Assembly: GCA_031259505.1 (NCBI GenBank)
Contig: JAIRLL010000041.1
Location: 1 to 5,818 of the forward strand
Reading direction: 5' to 3'
From: Tannerella sp.
GTDB lineage: Bacteria > Bacteroidota > Bacteroidia > Bacteroidales > Tannerellaceae
DNA: 5,818 nucleotides
Shown: one piece after another, positions 1 through 5,575 of the stretch
Layout of the letters: the number at the start of each line of letters is the position of its first letter
Numbering within the stretch: the first letter of the stretch is position 1
The notes under the pieces: generated by a model
Databases searched by the model: none
Seen by the model: the letters and a program-made list of their open reading frames with translations, nothing else
Told to the model about the DNA's origin: nothing
Program-made: the position numbers and the translations under genes

Positions 1-1
1 G

Positions 2-1102
2 ATGATCGAATTTAAAGAACCGGATGCGACGGCCGTCCGGTCGCTCACCGGAAACGGCATCATCGTCCTGCAAAAGTCGCACAACCGGCACCGGCTGATG
101 ACATGCAGGGTGAACGGCCCCATCGACCCGCAGCGGACAAGCCTCGAAGACTGCGTGATGCACCACGCCGTGCCGGCGCCTCTCAACGTATACGGACAGC
201 CGGACAACACCGCAACCACCTTCGGCATCATCTCGAAAACGGAAAAAAGCATCAGAAGTAAAATCGAACAGTCCGGCGTCCCGCTCGGAATGTGGGACAT
301 ACAGATGCATCCGGGTATCGAGACCGGCTACGATGACGCATTTATCATCGACGAGAAGACGAAAGACAGCTTCGTCAGGGCGGATTACAAGAATATCGAC
401 ATCATCAAGCCGCTGCTTCCGAGCAAAAACGTCCGGCGGTATACACCCGAAAAATCGAACCAATGGTTCATCTGCATCCCCTGGCACTTCCCGCTGCTCT
501 TCGACAGGTCCATCACCCGGGCATCCGGACGCGCCGAAGAACGTTTCGCACAGCAATATCCCGTCATCTACGAACACTTGCTGCAGTACAGAGACAAACT
601 CGTCCTGCGCGACGCCGCGCAGGTAGGCGTCATGTTCGAATGGTATGCCCTGCAGCGCCTCAGCATGAGCAGCGAGTGGGACAACTTTACGCAGCAGAAA
701 ATCGTCTGGCGGCAGGAATCGCCGGCAGCCGATTTCTGCTTCGACTATGGCGGCTGCGCTGTGCTCGACACTGCCAGTTTCATCATCGGACAGCACATGA
801 AATACCTGCTCGGCTTCCTCAATTCCAAAGTCGGACAGTATCTGTTCAGGGATTTTCCGTACACAAACGGCGAAGACATGCAGATAAGCATCCTCGCACT
901 GAAAGCCCTGCACGTGCCGCCGCCCGGCCAGAAAATCGAGCCTGACATCGTATCGCTGGTCAACAAGCGTACTTCGGACGCGAATCCTTCCGAATGTGAA
1001 GCGATCGAAAAAAAAATCGACCGGCTTGTATACGGAGTGTGCGGCCTGACCGAAGACGAAGTGGAATTCATAGAAAAAGAAACATATCATTCATCAACTT
1101 AA
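2..1102 (+). CDS. DNA methyltransferase / type IIG-like restriction-modification protein, C-terminal target-recognition part (5' end outside window)
   Basis: The visible 366 residues resemble the C-terminal half of Eco57I/TaqI-type N6-adenine methyltransferases, which join a methylase domain to a TaqI-like specificity domain that reads the DNA target. Family-like stretches include a 'W-D-I-x-x-x-x-G-I-x-T-G-Y-D-D-A-F-I-I' block (residues 98-116), 'IKPLLPSKNVRRY' (135-147), 'YEHLLQYRDKL' (190-200), a W-Y-x-L-Q-R motif (214-219), the core ending 'LLGFLNSKVGQYLFRDF' (269-285), and the common tail 'IDRLVYGVCGLTEDEVEFIE' (339-358). The catalytic NPPY motif and SAM-binding region are absent, so they must lie upstream. 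The Met at base 2 is probably internal, because the frame runs off the window edge. A run of nine A (1008-1016) lies near the 3' end. It could instead be a solitary methylase, since no endonuclease domain can be judged here. The family call is fairly firm; the subtype is not. Confidence 0.8.
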   Translation: MIEFKEPDATAVRSLTGNGIIVLQKSHNRHRLMTCRVNGPIDPQRTSLEDCVMHHAVPAPLNVYGQPDNTATTFGIISKTEKSIRSKIEQSGVPLGMWDIQMHPGIETGYDDAFIIDEKTKDSFVRADYKNIDIIKPLLPSKNVRRYTPEKSNQWFICIPWHFPLLFDRSITRASGRAEERFAQQYPVIYEHLLQYRDKLVLRDAAQVGVMFEWYALQRLSMSSEWDNFTQQKIVWRQESPAADFCFDYGGCAVLDTASFIIGQHMKYLLGFLNSKVGQYLFRDFPYTNGEDMQISILALKALHVPPPGQKIEPDIVSLVNKRTSDANPSECEAIEKKIDRLVYGVCGLTEDEVEFIEKETYHSST

Positions 1103-1111
1103 ATATTGCAT

Positions 1112-2527
1112 ATGGTAACACGAAGAAATTTTTTAAAGACTGCCACAATGGCTTCCGCCGGGCTGGCATTAGGTGATTTGAGTTTGAACGCAGCGAGCTA
1201 CAGGCAGGTAGTCGGCGCAAACGGGAAAGTGAATCTGGCATGCGTGGGAATCGGATTCCAGGGCGGCGAGATTATCAAGGCATTCGACAGGACAGGACTT
1301 GCCAACGTGGTAGCGCTCTGCGACGTGGACATGGGCGCAAAACACACGCAGGAAATCATGGCAAAGTTTCCGAACGCCAGACTGTTTAAGGACTTCAGGG
1401 AAATGTTCGACAGGGCGGGCAGCGAATTTGATGCCGTCTGTGCAGGCATCCCCGACTTTGCACACTATCCGGTCGTGATTCATTCCATCCTGGAAGGCAA
1501 ACACATCTACGTCGAAAAACCGATGTGCCGCACCTTCCTCGAAGGCGAACTGATGATAAAGGCCGCCAAAGCGCATCCGGACATCGTCACGCAAATGGGC
1601 AACCAGGGACATTCCGACGCCAACTACTTCCAGTTCAAGGCGTGGAAAGACGCAGGCATCATCAGGGACGTGACCGAAGTGACGGCGCACATGAATTCGC
1701 CGCGCCGCTGGCACGGCTGGGATTCGAGGATATACAAATATCCCGCCGAAGAACCCATGCCGGCCGGCATCGACTGGGATACGTGGAACATGGCCGTGCC
1801 GTACCACACGTACAGCGACCTCTATCACCGCGGCAACTGGCGCTGCTGGTACGACCTGGGAATGGGCGCGCTGGGCGACTGGGGAGCGCATATCCTCGAC
1901 ACGATTCACCAGTTCCTCGAACTGGGGCTGCCCTACGAAGTCAACCCCGTCCGGCTGAAAGAGCATAACGACTACTTCTACCCCATGTCGTCGACGCTCC
2001 TCTTCCGCTTTGCCGCGCGCGGGAAGATGCCCCCGCTGGACATCACCTGGTACGACGGACTGGACAACATCCCGCCCGTGCCCGCAGGCTACGGCACGAC
2101 GGACATCGACCCGAACATCCCGCCCGTGGCCGGAGGCAAACTGCAGCCGAGCAAACTGAATCCGGGTAAAATCATTTACAGCAAGGAACTGACCTTCAAG
2201 GGCGGATCGCACGGCAGCACGCTCACCATCATCCCCGAAGAAAAAGCGAAGGAGATGGTGTCCAGACTGCCGGAAGTGCCGCAATCGACGTCGAACCACT
2301 ACGCGAATTTCCTCCTGTCGTGTCTCGGCAAGGAAAAAACGCGTTCGCCGTTCGAAATCGCCGGACCGTTGAGCCAGGTATTCTGCCTGGGCGTACTGGC
2401 GCAGCGCCTCAACACGAAACTGGAATTCGACACCGCGACCCGGCAAATCAAAAACAACCCCTTTGCCAATGCGATGCTGGCCGGAACGCCGCCACGCAAG
2501 GGATGGGAACATTACTACAGGATTTGA
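1112..2527 (+). CDS. Gfo/Idh/MocA-family NAD(P)-dependent oxidoreductase with Tat-type signal
   Basis: This 471-residue protein belongs to the Gfo/Idh/MocA family, which oxidises or reduces sugars and related polyols with a nucleotide cofactor. Residues 4-9 (R-R-N-F-L-K), followed by a hydrophobic Ala/Leu stretch, form a twin-arginine export signal, so it probably acts outside the cytoplasm. The Rossmann glycine motif G-I-G-F-Q-G is at 46-51. The family E-K-P motif is at 135-137, with its conserved Lys at 136. An N-Q-G-H-S motif (164-168) and G-D-W-G-A-H-I-L-D-T (255-264, His260) probably line the active site, and an 'NHYANFLLSCLGKEKTRSPF' block lies near the C-terminus. I chose ATG 1112 over in-frame TTG 1106 because it puts the twin Arg at residues 4-5, as is usual. 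It starts 9 bases after the methylase stop with no clear promoter, so the two may be cotranscribed. It does not look like a GH109 glycosidase, but the substrate cannot be read from sequence. Confidence 0.9.
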   Translation: MVTRRNFLKTATMASAGLALGDLSLNAASYRQVVGANGKVNLACVGIGFQGGEIIKAFDRTGLANVVALCDVDMGAKHTQEIMAKFPNARLFKDFREMFDRAGSEFDAVCAGIPDFAHYPVVIHSILEGKHIYVEKPMCRTFLEGELMIKAAKAHPDIVTQMGNQGHSDANYFQFKAWKDAGIIRDVTEVTAHMNSPRRWHGWDSRIYKYPAEEPMPAGIDWDTWNMAVPYHTYSDLYHRGNWRCWYDLGMGALGDWGAHILDTIHQFLELGLPYEVNPVRLKEHNDYFYPMSSTLLFRFAARGKMPPLDITWYDGLDNIPPVPAGYGTTDIDPNIPPVAGGKLQPSKLNPGKIIYSKELTFKGGSHGSTLTIIPEEKAKEMVSRLPEVPQSTSNHYANFLLSCLGKEKTRSPFEIAGPLSQVFCLGVLAQRLNTKLEFDTATRQIKNNPFANAMLAGTPPRKGWEHYYRI

Positions 2528-2552
2528 CGAAGACCGGTCTGCCGAAAAAAAC

Positions 2553-2599
2553 ATCCGGAAGTCCCGCCGAACGCGCGGGGGCCTCCGGATTTTTTTTTT
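2553..2599 (+). terminator. Rho-independent terminator after the oxidoreductase gene, possibly bidirectional
   Basis: The arms ATCCGGA (2553-2559) and TCCGGAT (2584-2590) pair perfectly and continue inward as an imperfect GC-rich stem (CCCGC against GCGGG). A run of ten T follows (2590-2599). The hairpin starts 25 bases after the stop codon. On the other strand the same hairpin is followed, after two bases, by seven T (A-run 2545-2551 on the plus strand), so it could also stop transcripts coming from the lpxH-like end. A perfect 10-bp palindrome, AGACCGGTCT, sits just upstream at 2531-2540. Confidence 0.88.
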
Positions 2600-2724
2600 C
2601 GGAACACTGCACGCAAAATCATGCCGCGCGCTGTAAAACCGTATACTTCAGCAGGCTTTACGGGCGCTTCGGGGTTGCAGTCAAATGCACCCGGTTTTAA
2701 GGCCAAAACATATATGATATGGCC
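2600..2724. other. Intergenic spacer with imperfect inverted repeats, no convincing gene
   Basis: This part of the convergent spacer holds two inverted repeats. One has arms GCGCTGTAAA (2628-2637) and TTTACGGGCGC (2657-2667), which pair over GCGC and GTAAA with a small bulge. The other has arms GGCCA (2701-2705) and TGGCC (2720-2724) around an AT-rich loop, directly beside the 21-bp repeat array. Short open frames exist on both strands: 38 codons at 2621-2737 plus, and 63 codons at 2515-2706 minus. The minus frame overlaps the end of the oxidoreductase gene and the terminator, so I do not call either as a gene. From memory only, short ORFs like these are annotated in other Bacteroidales genomes, which would fit a dispersed intergenic element. 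Confidence 0.4.
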
Positions 2725-2877
2725 ATTTCTGAAGTAAACTTTTCGGTTTCTGAAGTAAACTTTTCAGTTTCTGAAGTAAACTTTTCGGTTTCTGAAGTAA
2801 ACTTTTCAGTTTCTGAAGTAGTGTCCTGCCCTTTCAGGCAAACTGACTGTATTGATGTTTTTAGGGACGGGAAATAA
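2719..2877 (+). CDS. Possible 52-residue mini-ORF with heptapeptide repeats, unproven
   Basis: ATG at 2719 opens a frame through the whole 21-bp repeat array. It reads M-A-I, then four copies of S-E-V-N-F-S-V, then S-E-V, then an 18-residue tail (V-S-C-P-F-R-Q-T-D-C-I-D-V-F-R-D-G-K) and TAA. Because 21 is a multiple of three, the array stays in frame. The only variable base in the repeat (G or A) is the third base of a Ser codon (TCG/TCA), so it is silent. An AT-rich stretch precedes the ATG, which suits Bacteroidota starts, but I see no clear promoter and no signal peptide. In each unit the hydrophobic residues V3, F5 and V7 alternate with polar ones, which is beta-strand-like. I recognise no family. 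The frame may be open simply because the repeat unit lacks a stop in it; two minus-strand frames are open across the repeat as well. This is a weak gene call. Confidence 0.22.
   Translation: MAISEVNFSVSEVNFSVSEVNFSVSEVNFSVSEVVSCPFRQTDCIDVFRDGK
2726..2820. repeat. Tandem repeat, 4.5 units of 21 bp arranged as a perfect 42-bp duplication
   Basis: The unit is TTTCTGAAGTAAACTTTTC followed by GG or AG. Four full units (2726-2746, 2747-2767, 2768-2788, 2789-2809) end alternately in GG, AG, GG, AG, so 2726-2767 and 2768-2809 are identical 42-mers. A truncated fifth unit of 11 bases (2810-2820) follows. Each unit holds an inner dyad, AAGT-AA-ACTT, flanked by CTG and CAG/CGG, so each could form a small hairpin or bind a dimeric protein. 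The lack of divergence suggests recent duplication. The array could be a protein-binding site array, a leftover multi-repeat end of an IS21-type insertion sequence, or coding sequence for a repetitive peptide. No transposase gene is present in the window. Confidence 0.95.
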
Positions 2878-2966
2878 ATACACTGTCACTGTCCGTCATT
2901 GCGATTCCTTATATTTTTCAAATAAACAGGGGGAAAATGACATGTCCGGATTGCTTCCTCTTTCGG

Positions 2967-3734
2967 TCATTCGGTTATTCGTCTAAGCAGCAACTGTTCG
3001 CCGTCCCATTCGATAAAGGAAAAAAGCTGCATCCAGTCTCCGGCGATGAGCAGGCGCGAGGTGGCGTTGAGATTCATGTCGAGCAATACGTGGCGGTGAC
3101 CGAAAATGAAATAATCGATATCCGGATGCTGTTCCAGATACGCCTTTGCGAAGTCGACGAGCGTATCGTTTTTTTTATTCCGCGTGTGGGACGTCTGTCC
3201 GTCCATTCCGCTCACACGGCTGCGGTATGACCACCACCGGGCGAAGGCAAATGTCCACCGCGGATGGACGGTTGCATACAGGCGCTGGCAAATCCTGTTG
3301 TGAAACAGGGTCTGCAGGATGCGAAACACAGCCGGCCGTTTCCCTACTTCGTCGCCATGCGCCAGGAAGAAACGCCTGCCCAGCAGGTCGACCGTCTCGG
3401 GTCCCCGATGGACGACGGCGCCGATTTCGCGCGGAAGGTAGTCGAACATCCAGATATCGTGGTTGCCGGTGAAGAGATGCACTTCCACGCCGCTGTCCGA
3501 CAGTTCGGCAAGCTTGCCGAGAAAGCGAACGAATCCCCTGGGTACGACGTGCCTGTATTCGTACCAGTAGTCGAACATGTCACCCAGAAAATAAACGGCG
3601 CGCGCCTGCGGCCTGATGTCGTCCAGCCAGCGCACCAGTCTCCTTTCCGCCGCCCGGGGGTCGGGCAAATACCGGCTGCCCAGATGGGCGTCGGCGGCAA
3701 AATATATCTTTTTGCGGCATGAGTTCATCGGCAT
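2967..3734 (-). CDS. lpxH: UDP-2,3-diacylglucosamine diphosphatase (LpxH-like metallophosphoesterase)
   Basis: This 255-residue calcineurin-type phosphoesterase probably cleaves UDP-2,3-diacylglucosamine to lipid X and UMP in lipid A synthesis, at the inner face of the cytoplasmic membrane. The full metal-ligand set is visible: D-A-H (Asp15, His17), G-D-M-F-D (Asp52), G-N-H-D (Asn91, His92), A-H-G-D (His126) and G-H-R-H (His213, His215). The 'FLGDMFDYWYEY' block and the length are close to LpxH enzymes (240 residues in E. coli). One difference is G-N-H-D where E. coli LpxH has G-N-R-D, as in ordinary metallophosphoesterases. A second start two codons on, at 3728, is possible. The gene lies 13 bases after the MIP18-like gene and is probably last in its operon. 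No terminator is evident right after the stop; the nearest hairpin with T-run in this direction is at 2545-2590. The fold is certain, and the LpxH role is likely but inferred. Confidence 0.85.
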   Translation of the reverse strand: MPMNSCRKKIYFAADAHLGSRYLPDPRAAERRLVRWLDDIRPQARAVYFLGDMFDYWYEYRHVVPRGFVRFLGKLAELSDSGVEVHLFTGNHDIWMFDYLPREIGAVVHRGPETVDLLGRRFFLAHGDEVGKRPAVFRILQTLFHNRICQRLYATVHPRWTFAFARWWSYRSRVSGMDGQTSHTRNKKNDTLVDFAKAYLEQHPDIDYFIFGHRHVLLDMNLNATSRLLIAGDWMQLFSFIEWDGEQLLLRRITE

Positions 3735-3747
3735 ACGTTTCTTTTTT

Positions 3748-4065
3748 TCACAGCAGACCCAGTTCCAGTTTGGCTTCGTCCGTCATCATGTCCCTGTCCC
3801 ACTCCGGTTCGAAAACCGTATTAATCTGCACGCTTTTCACACCCTCGACGGCTTCGATTTTCATGCGCACGTCTTCGATGATAAAATCGGCCGCAGGACA
3901 GTTCGGGGCAGTAAACGTAATGTCTATCTGCACGTCGCCCCCGTCGACATCCACGCGGTAGATCAGTCCGAGGTCGTAGATATTGATCGGGATTTCGGGA
4001 TCGAAAACGGTTTTGAGTGCAGCGACAATCGCTTCTTCCATTTGCAAAAATTCATTCGGAATCAT
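3748..4065 (-). CDS. MIP18/DUF59-family iron-sulfur cluster assembly protein (SufT-like)
   Basis: This 105-residue protein is a single MIP18 (DUF59) domain. Members such as SufT and the PaaD-like proteins help load or mature Fe-S clusters on target proteins in the cytoplasm. The two family signatures are present: D-P-E-I-P followed by N-I-Y-D-L-G-L-I-Y (residues 22-36), and F-T-A-P-N-C-P-A-A-D (51-60), whose Cys56 is the conserved cysteine. The length suits a stand-alone domain, with no fusion to another Suf part. ATG 4065 is the natural start and leaves a normal N-terminal helix. It follows radC by 60 bases; this AT-rich gap contains a tandem ACATTAAT pair (4073-4088) but no clear Bacteroidota promoter. 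It precedes the lpxH-like gene by 13 bases, so those two are almost certainly cotranscribed. No other suf genes are in the window. Confidence 0.9.
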   Translation of the reverse strand: MIPNEFLQMEEAIVAALKTVFDPEIPINIYDLGLIYRVDVDGGDVQIDITFTAPNCPAADFIIEDVRMKIEAVEGVKSVQINTVFEPEWDRDMMTDEAKLELGLL

Positions 4066-4125
4066 AAGTTGTACATTAATACATTAATATATTGCAGCCG
4101 GCAGGGAAGAGATGGCCGAACCCGT

Positions 4126-4827
4126 TCACAGGGCAAGCCTTCCTTCGTCTGCATAGCTGTAACACGTATTGTCGGACAGGATGACGTGGTCGAGCAGGCG
4201 GATATTGAACAGTCCGGCAGCTTTGGCGAGGCGCGAGGTCAGTTCGTCGTCTGCCCGGCTGGGTTTGACGTTGCCCGACGGATGATTGTGACAAAGGACG
4301 ATGCCGGCGGCAAGCGCATTGACGGCCGCTTTCATTATCACCTGTATGTCGATGTGTATCATCCCTGCGCCGCCCTGTCCGACTTTGACTTTTTCCACCA
4401 CTTTGCCGGCGCGGTTAGTGAGCGCCATCCACAGTTCTTCGTGCGGAAGATCGCACAGGAGAGGATAAAACAGGTCGTATACATCGCGACTGCTGCGGAT
4501 GGACTCGCGTTCGGGCGGTTCGGTTTCGCGTTTTCGCCGGCCGAGTTCCATTGCCGCAGCGATGGCGATGGCTTTTGCTTCGCCGATGCCCTTGAACGCC
4601 ATCAGGTCTTTTACAGACAGTTTGCCCAGCGCATTCAGGTTGTTGGATACTGTGTTCAGGATGCGTTGCGAGAGTTGCACCGCCGTTTCGTCCCTGTTAC
4701 CCGAACCGATAAGGATGGCCACAAGTTCCGCATCGCTCAAAGAGGCGACGCCCTTGAGCAGCAACTTTTCGCGCGGGCGGTCTTCTGCCGCCCACTCCCT
4801 GATACGAAGCCTCCCGTCCGTTTCCAT
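4126..4827 (-). CDS. radC: RadC-family JAMM/MPN domain protein (UPF0758)
   Basis: This 233-residue protein has the standard RadC layout. The N-terminal part opens with R-L-R-I-R-E-W and D-R-P-R-E-K-L. A helix-hairpin-helix-like segment, F-K-G-I-G-E-A-K-A (78-86), follows. The C-terminal MPN/JAMM domain carries the complete metal motif H-N-H-P-S-G...S..D (His180, His182, Ser190, Asp193), with an upstream Glu at 130 or 131. Family members are annotated as DNA repair proteins, but the biochemical role is unsettled; the original E. coli radC mutation was traced to recG. The start at ATG 4827 is set by the conserved N-terminus. The same frame stays open up to 5235, but that part only shadows efp. 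The start is 2 bases after the efp stop, which suggests translational coupling. The gene is intact, with no missing metal ligand. Confidence 0.95.
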   Translation of the reverse strand: METDGRLRIREWAAEDRPREKLLLKGVASLSDAELVAILIGSGNRDETAVQLSQRILNTVSNNLNALGKLSVKDLMAFKGIGEAKAIAIAAAMELGRRKRETEPPERESIRSSRDVYDLFYPLLCDLPHEELWMALTNRAGKVVEKVKVGQGGAGMIHIDIQVIMKAAVNALAAGIVLCHNHPSGNVKPSRADDELTSRLAKAAGLFNIRLLDHVILSDNTCYSYADEGRLAL

Positions 4828-4829
4828 CT

Positions 4830-5393
4830 TTATTTTACCCGTCCGATGTACGACCCGTTGCGGGTATCTATTTCGACCTTGTCGCCGATGTTGATAAACA
4901 GCGGCACGCGTACTTCGGCGCCGGTTTCCAGCGTGGCGGCCTTCAGGGTGTTGGTCGCCGTGTCGCCCCTGATGCCTGGTTCGGTATATGTCACTTCGAG
5001 CGTCACGTGCGCCGGCAGTTCGCATGTGAGTATCGTTTCGCTTTCGGCATGTACCATCGCTTCGACCGTGTCGCCGTCTTTGAGGAACTGCACGCCGTCG
5101 ATGCTGTCGCCCGGAAGCGAAATCTGTTCGAACGTTTCGGGATGCATGAAATTGTAGCCCATATCGTCCCTGTAGAGGAACTGGTACGGACGGCGTTCGA
5201 TGCGTACTTCCTCGACCTTGACGCCCGAATTCCACGTCTTGTCGATCACGCGCCCTGTTGTGACGTTTTTCAGCTTCGTGCGTACGAAAGCCGGTCCCTT
5301 GCCGGGCTTCACGTGAAGAAATTCGACAATAAAAAAATACGAGCCGTCCAGGTTAAGACACATCCCGTTTCTGAAATCTGCTGTTGTAGCCAT
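4830..5393 (-). CDS. efp: Translation elongation factor P
   Basis: EF-P enters the ribosomal E site and rescues ribosomes stalled at polyproline stretches. At 187 residues it has the usual bacterial length and three domains: an N-terminal KOW-like domain (about 1-62), a middle OB domain (about 65-125) and a C-terminal OB domain carrying the signature '[22 protein letters not shown]' region (150-171). The tip loop K-P-G-K-G-P-A-F (29-36) carries Lys32, the position that is modified in other bacteria (Lys34 in E. coli, Lys32 in B. subtilis). No EpmA/EpmB or EarP gene lies nearby, so modification here cannot be judged. The start at ATG 5393 gives the typical [11 protein letters not shown]-terminus. 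It is the first gene of the minus-strand cluster, with a well-matched promoter upstream at 5437-5468. Confidence 0.97.
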   Translation of the reverse strand: MATTADFRNGMCLNLDGSYFFIVEFLHVKPGKGPAFVRTKLKNVTTGRVIDKTWNSGVKVEEVRIERRPYQFLYRDDMGYNFMHPETFEQISLPGDSIDGVQFLKDGDTVEAMVHAESETILTCELPAHVTLEVTYTEPGIRGDTATNTLKAATLETGAEVRVPLFINIGDKVEIDTRNGSYIGRVK

Positions 5394-5429
5394 AAGATAA
5401 CAATATTATAAATTATATGTTCGTTGAAA

Positions 5430-5460
5430 TTTGCGGCAAAAGTAATGCTTTTGGCGCAAA
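5430..5460. promoter_or_regulatory. 31-bp near-perfect palindrome over the efp -7 box, operator candidate
   Basis: The left arm TTTGCGGCAAAAG (5430-5442) and right arm CTTTTGGCGCAAA (5448-5460) are inverted repeats matching at 12 of 13 positions around a 5-base spacer (TAATG). The element covers the efp -7 box and much of the spacer toward the -33 box. Because it lies mostly upstream of the predicted transcription start, it would act as DNA, for example as a site for a dimeric regulator, rather than as an RNA hairpin. Confidence 0.6.
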
Positions 5461-5468
5461 GATGCAAA
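5437..5468 (-). promoter_or_regulatory. Bacteroidota-type promoter for efp and probably the downstream cluster
   Basis: On the minus strand, TTTG (plus-strand CAAA, 5465-5468) is followed after exactly 20 bases by TACTTTTG (plus-strand CAAAAGTA, 5437-5444). This is a full match to the Bacteroidota -33 TTTG and -7 TAnnTTTG boxes. The start site would fall near 5430, giving a 5' leader of roughly 35-40 bases before the efp ATG. Confidence 0.82.
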
Positions 5469-5500
5469 TCGTGATTTTTTCAAGATTGTCGGAAATAAAA

Positions 5501-5531
5501 TTTGTGCATAAGAGAAAAAACCGTATCTTCG
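5501..5531 (+). promoter_or_regulatory. Bacteroidota-type promoter for the lipoprotein gene
   Basis: TTTG (5501-5504) is followed after 19 bases by TATCTTCG (5524-5531), one mismatch from the TAnnTTTG -7 box. The predicted start site is a few bases further on, leaving a leader of roughly 35-45 bases before ATG 5576 or 5582. It diverges from the efp promoter, with 32 bases between the two -33 boxes. Confidence 0.7.
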
Positions 5532-5575
5532 TGGCGTCCTTTAATTTGGAATATTATTTTTATATATGAAACTTT

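Noticed and set aside
1106..1111. TTG at 1106 as start of the oxidoreductase
   Set aside because: It adds only two residues, and ATG 1112 gives the usual spacing to the twin-Arg motif.
1106..2527. GH109 glycosidase assignment for the oxidoreductase
   Set aside because: GH109 proteins share the Tat signal and fold, but the central and C-terminal motifs here fit general Gfo/Idh/MocA dehydrogenases better.
1169..2554. A 461-codon open frame on the minus strand
   Set aside because: It is antisense to the oxidoreductase gene, runs into the terminator hairpin, and has an Arg/Val/His-rich composition typical of a shadow frame.
2726..2820. CRISPR array
   Set aside because: The units are directly adjacent with no unique spacers, and no cas gene is present.
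2937..3230. A 97-codon plus-strand frame
   Set aside because: It is mostly antisense to the 3' end of the lpxH-like gene and has no recognisable features.
3616..5157. A 513-codon open frame on the plus strand
   Set aside because: It runs antisense across four minus-strand genes that each carry clear family motifs. Its His- and Phe-rich reading has no recognisable domain.
4828..5235. Upstream extension of radC making a 369-residue protein
   Set aside because: The added part overlaps efp in another frame and is low-complexity Arg-rich. The conserved RadC N-terminus begins at ATG 4827.
5566..5575. ATG at 5566 as start of the lipoprotein gene
   Set aside because: It is in a different frame that stops after about 45 codons and has no signal peptide; the frame from 5576 shows the signal and lipobox.
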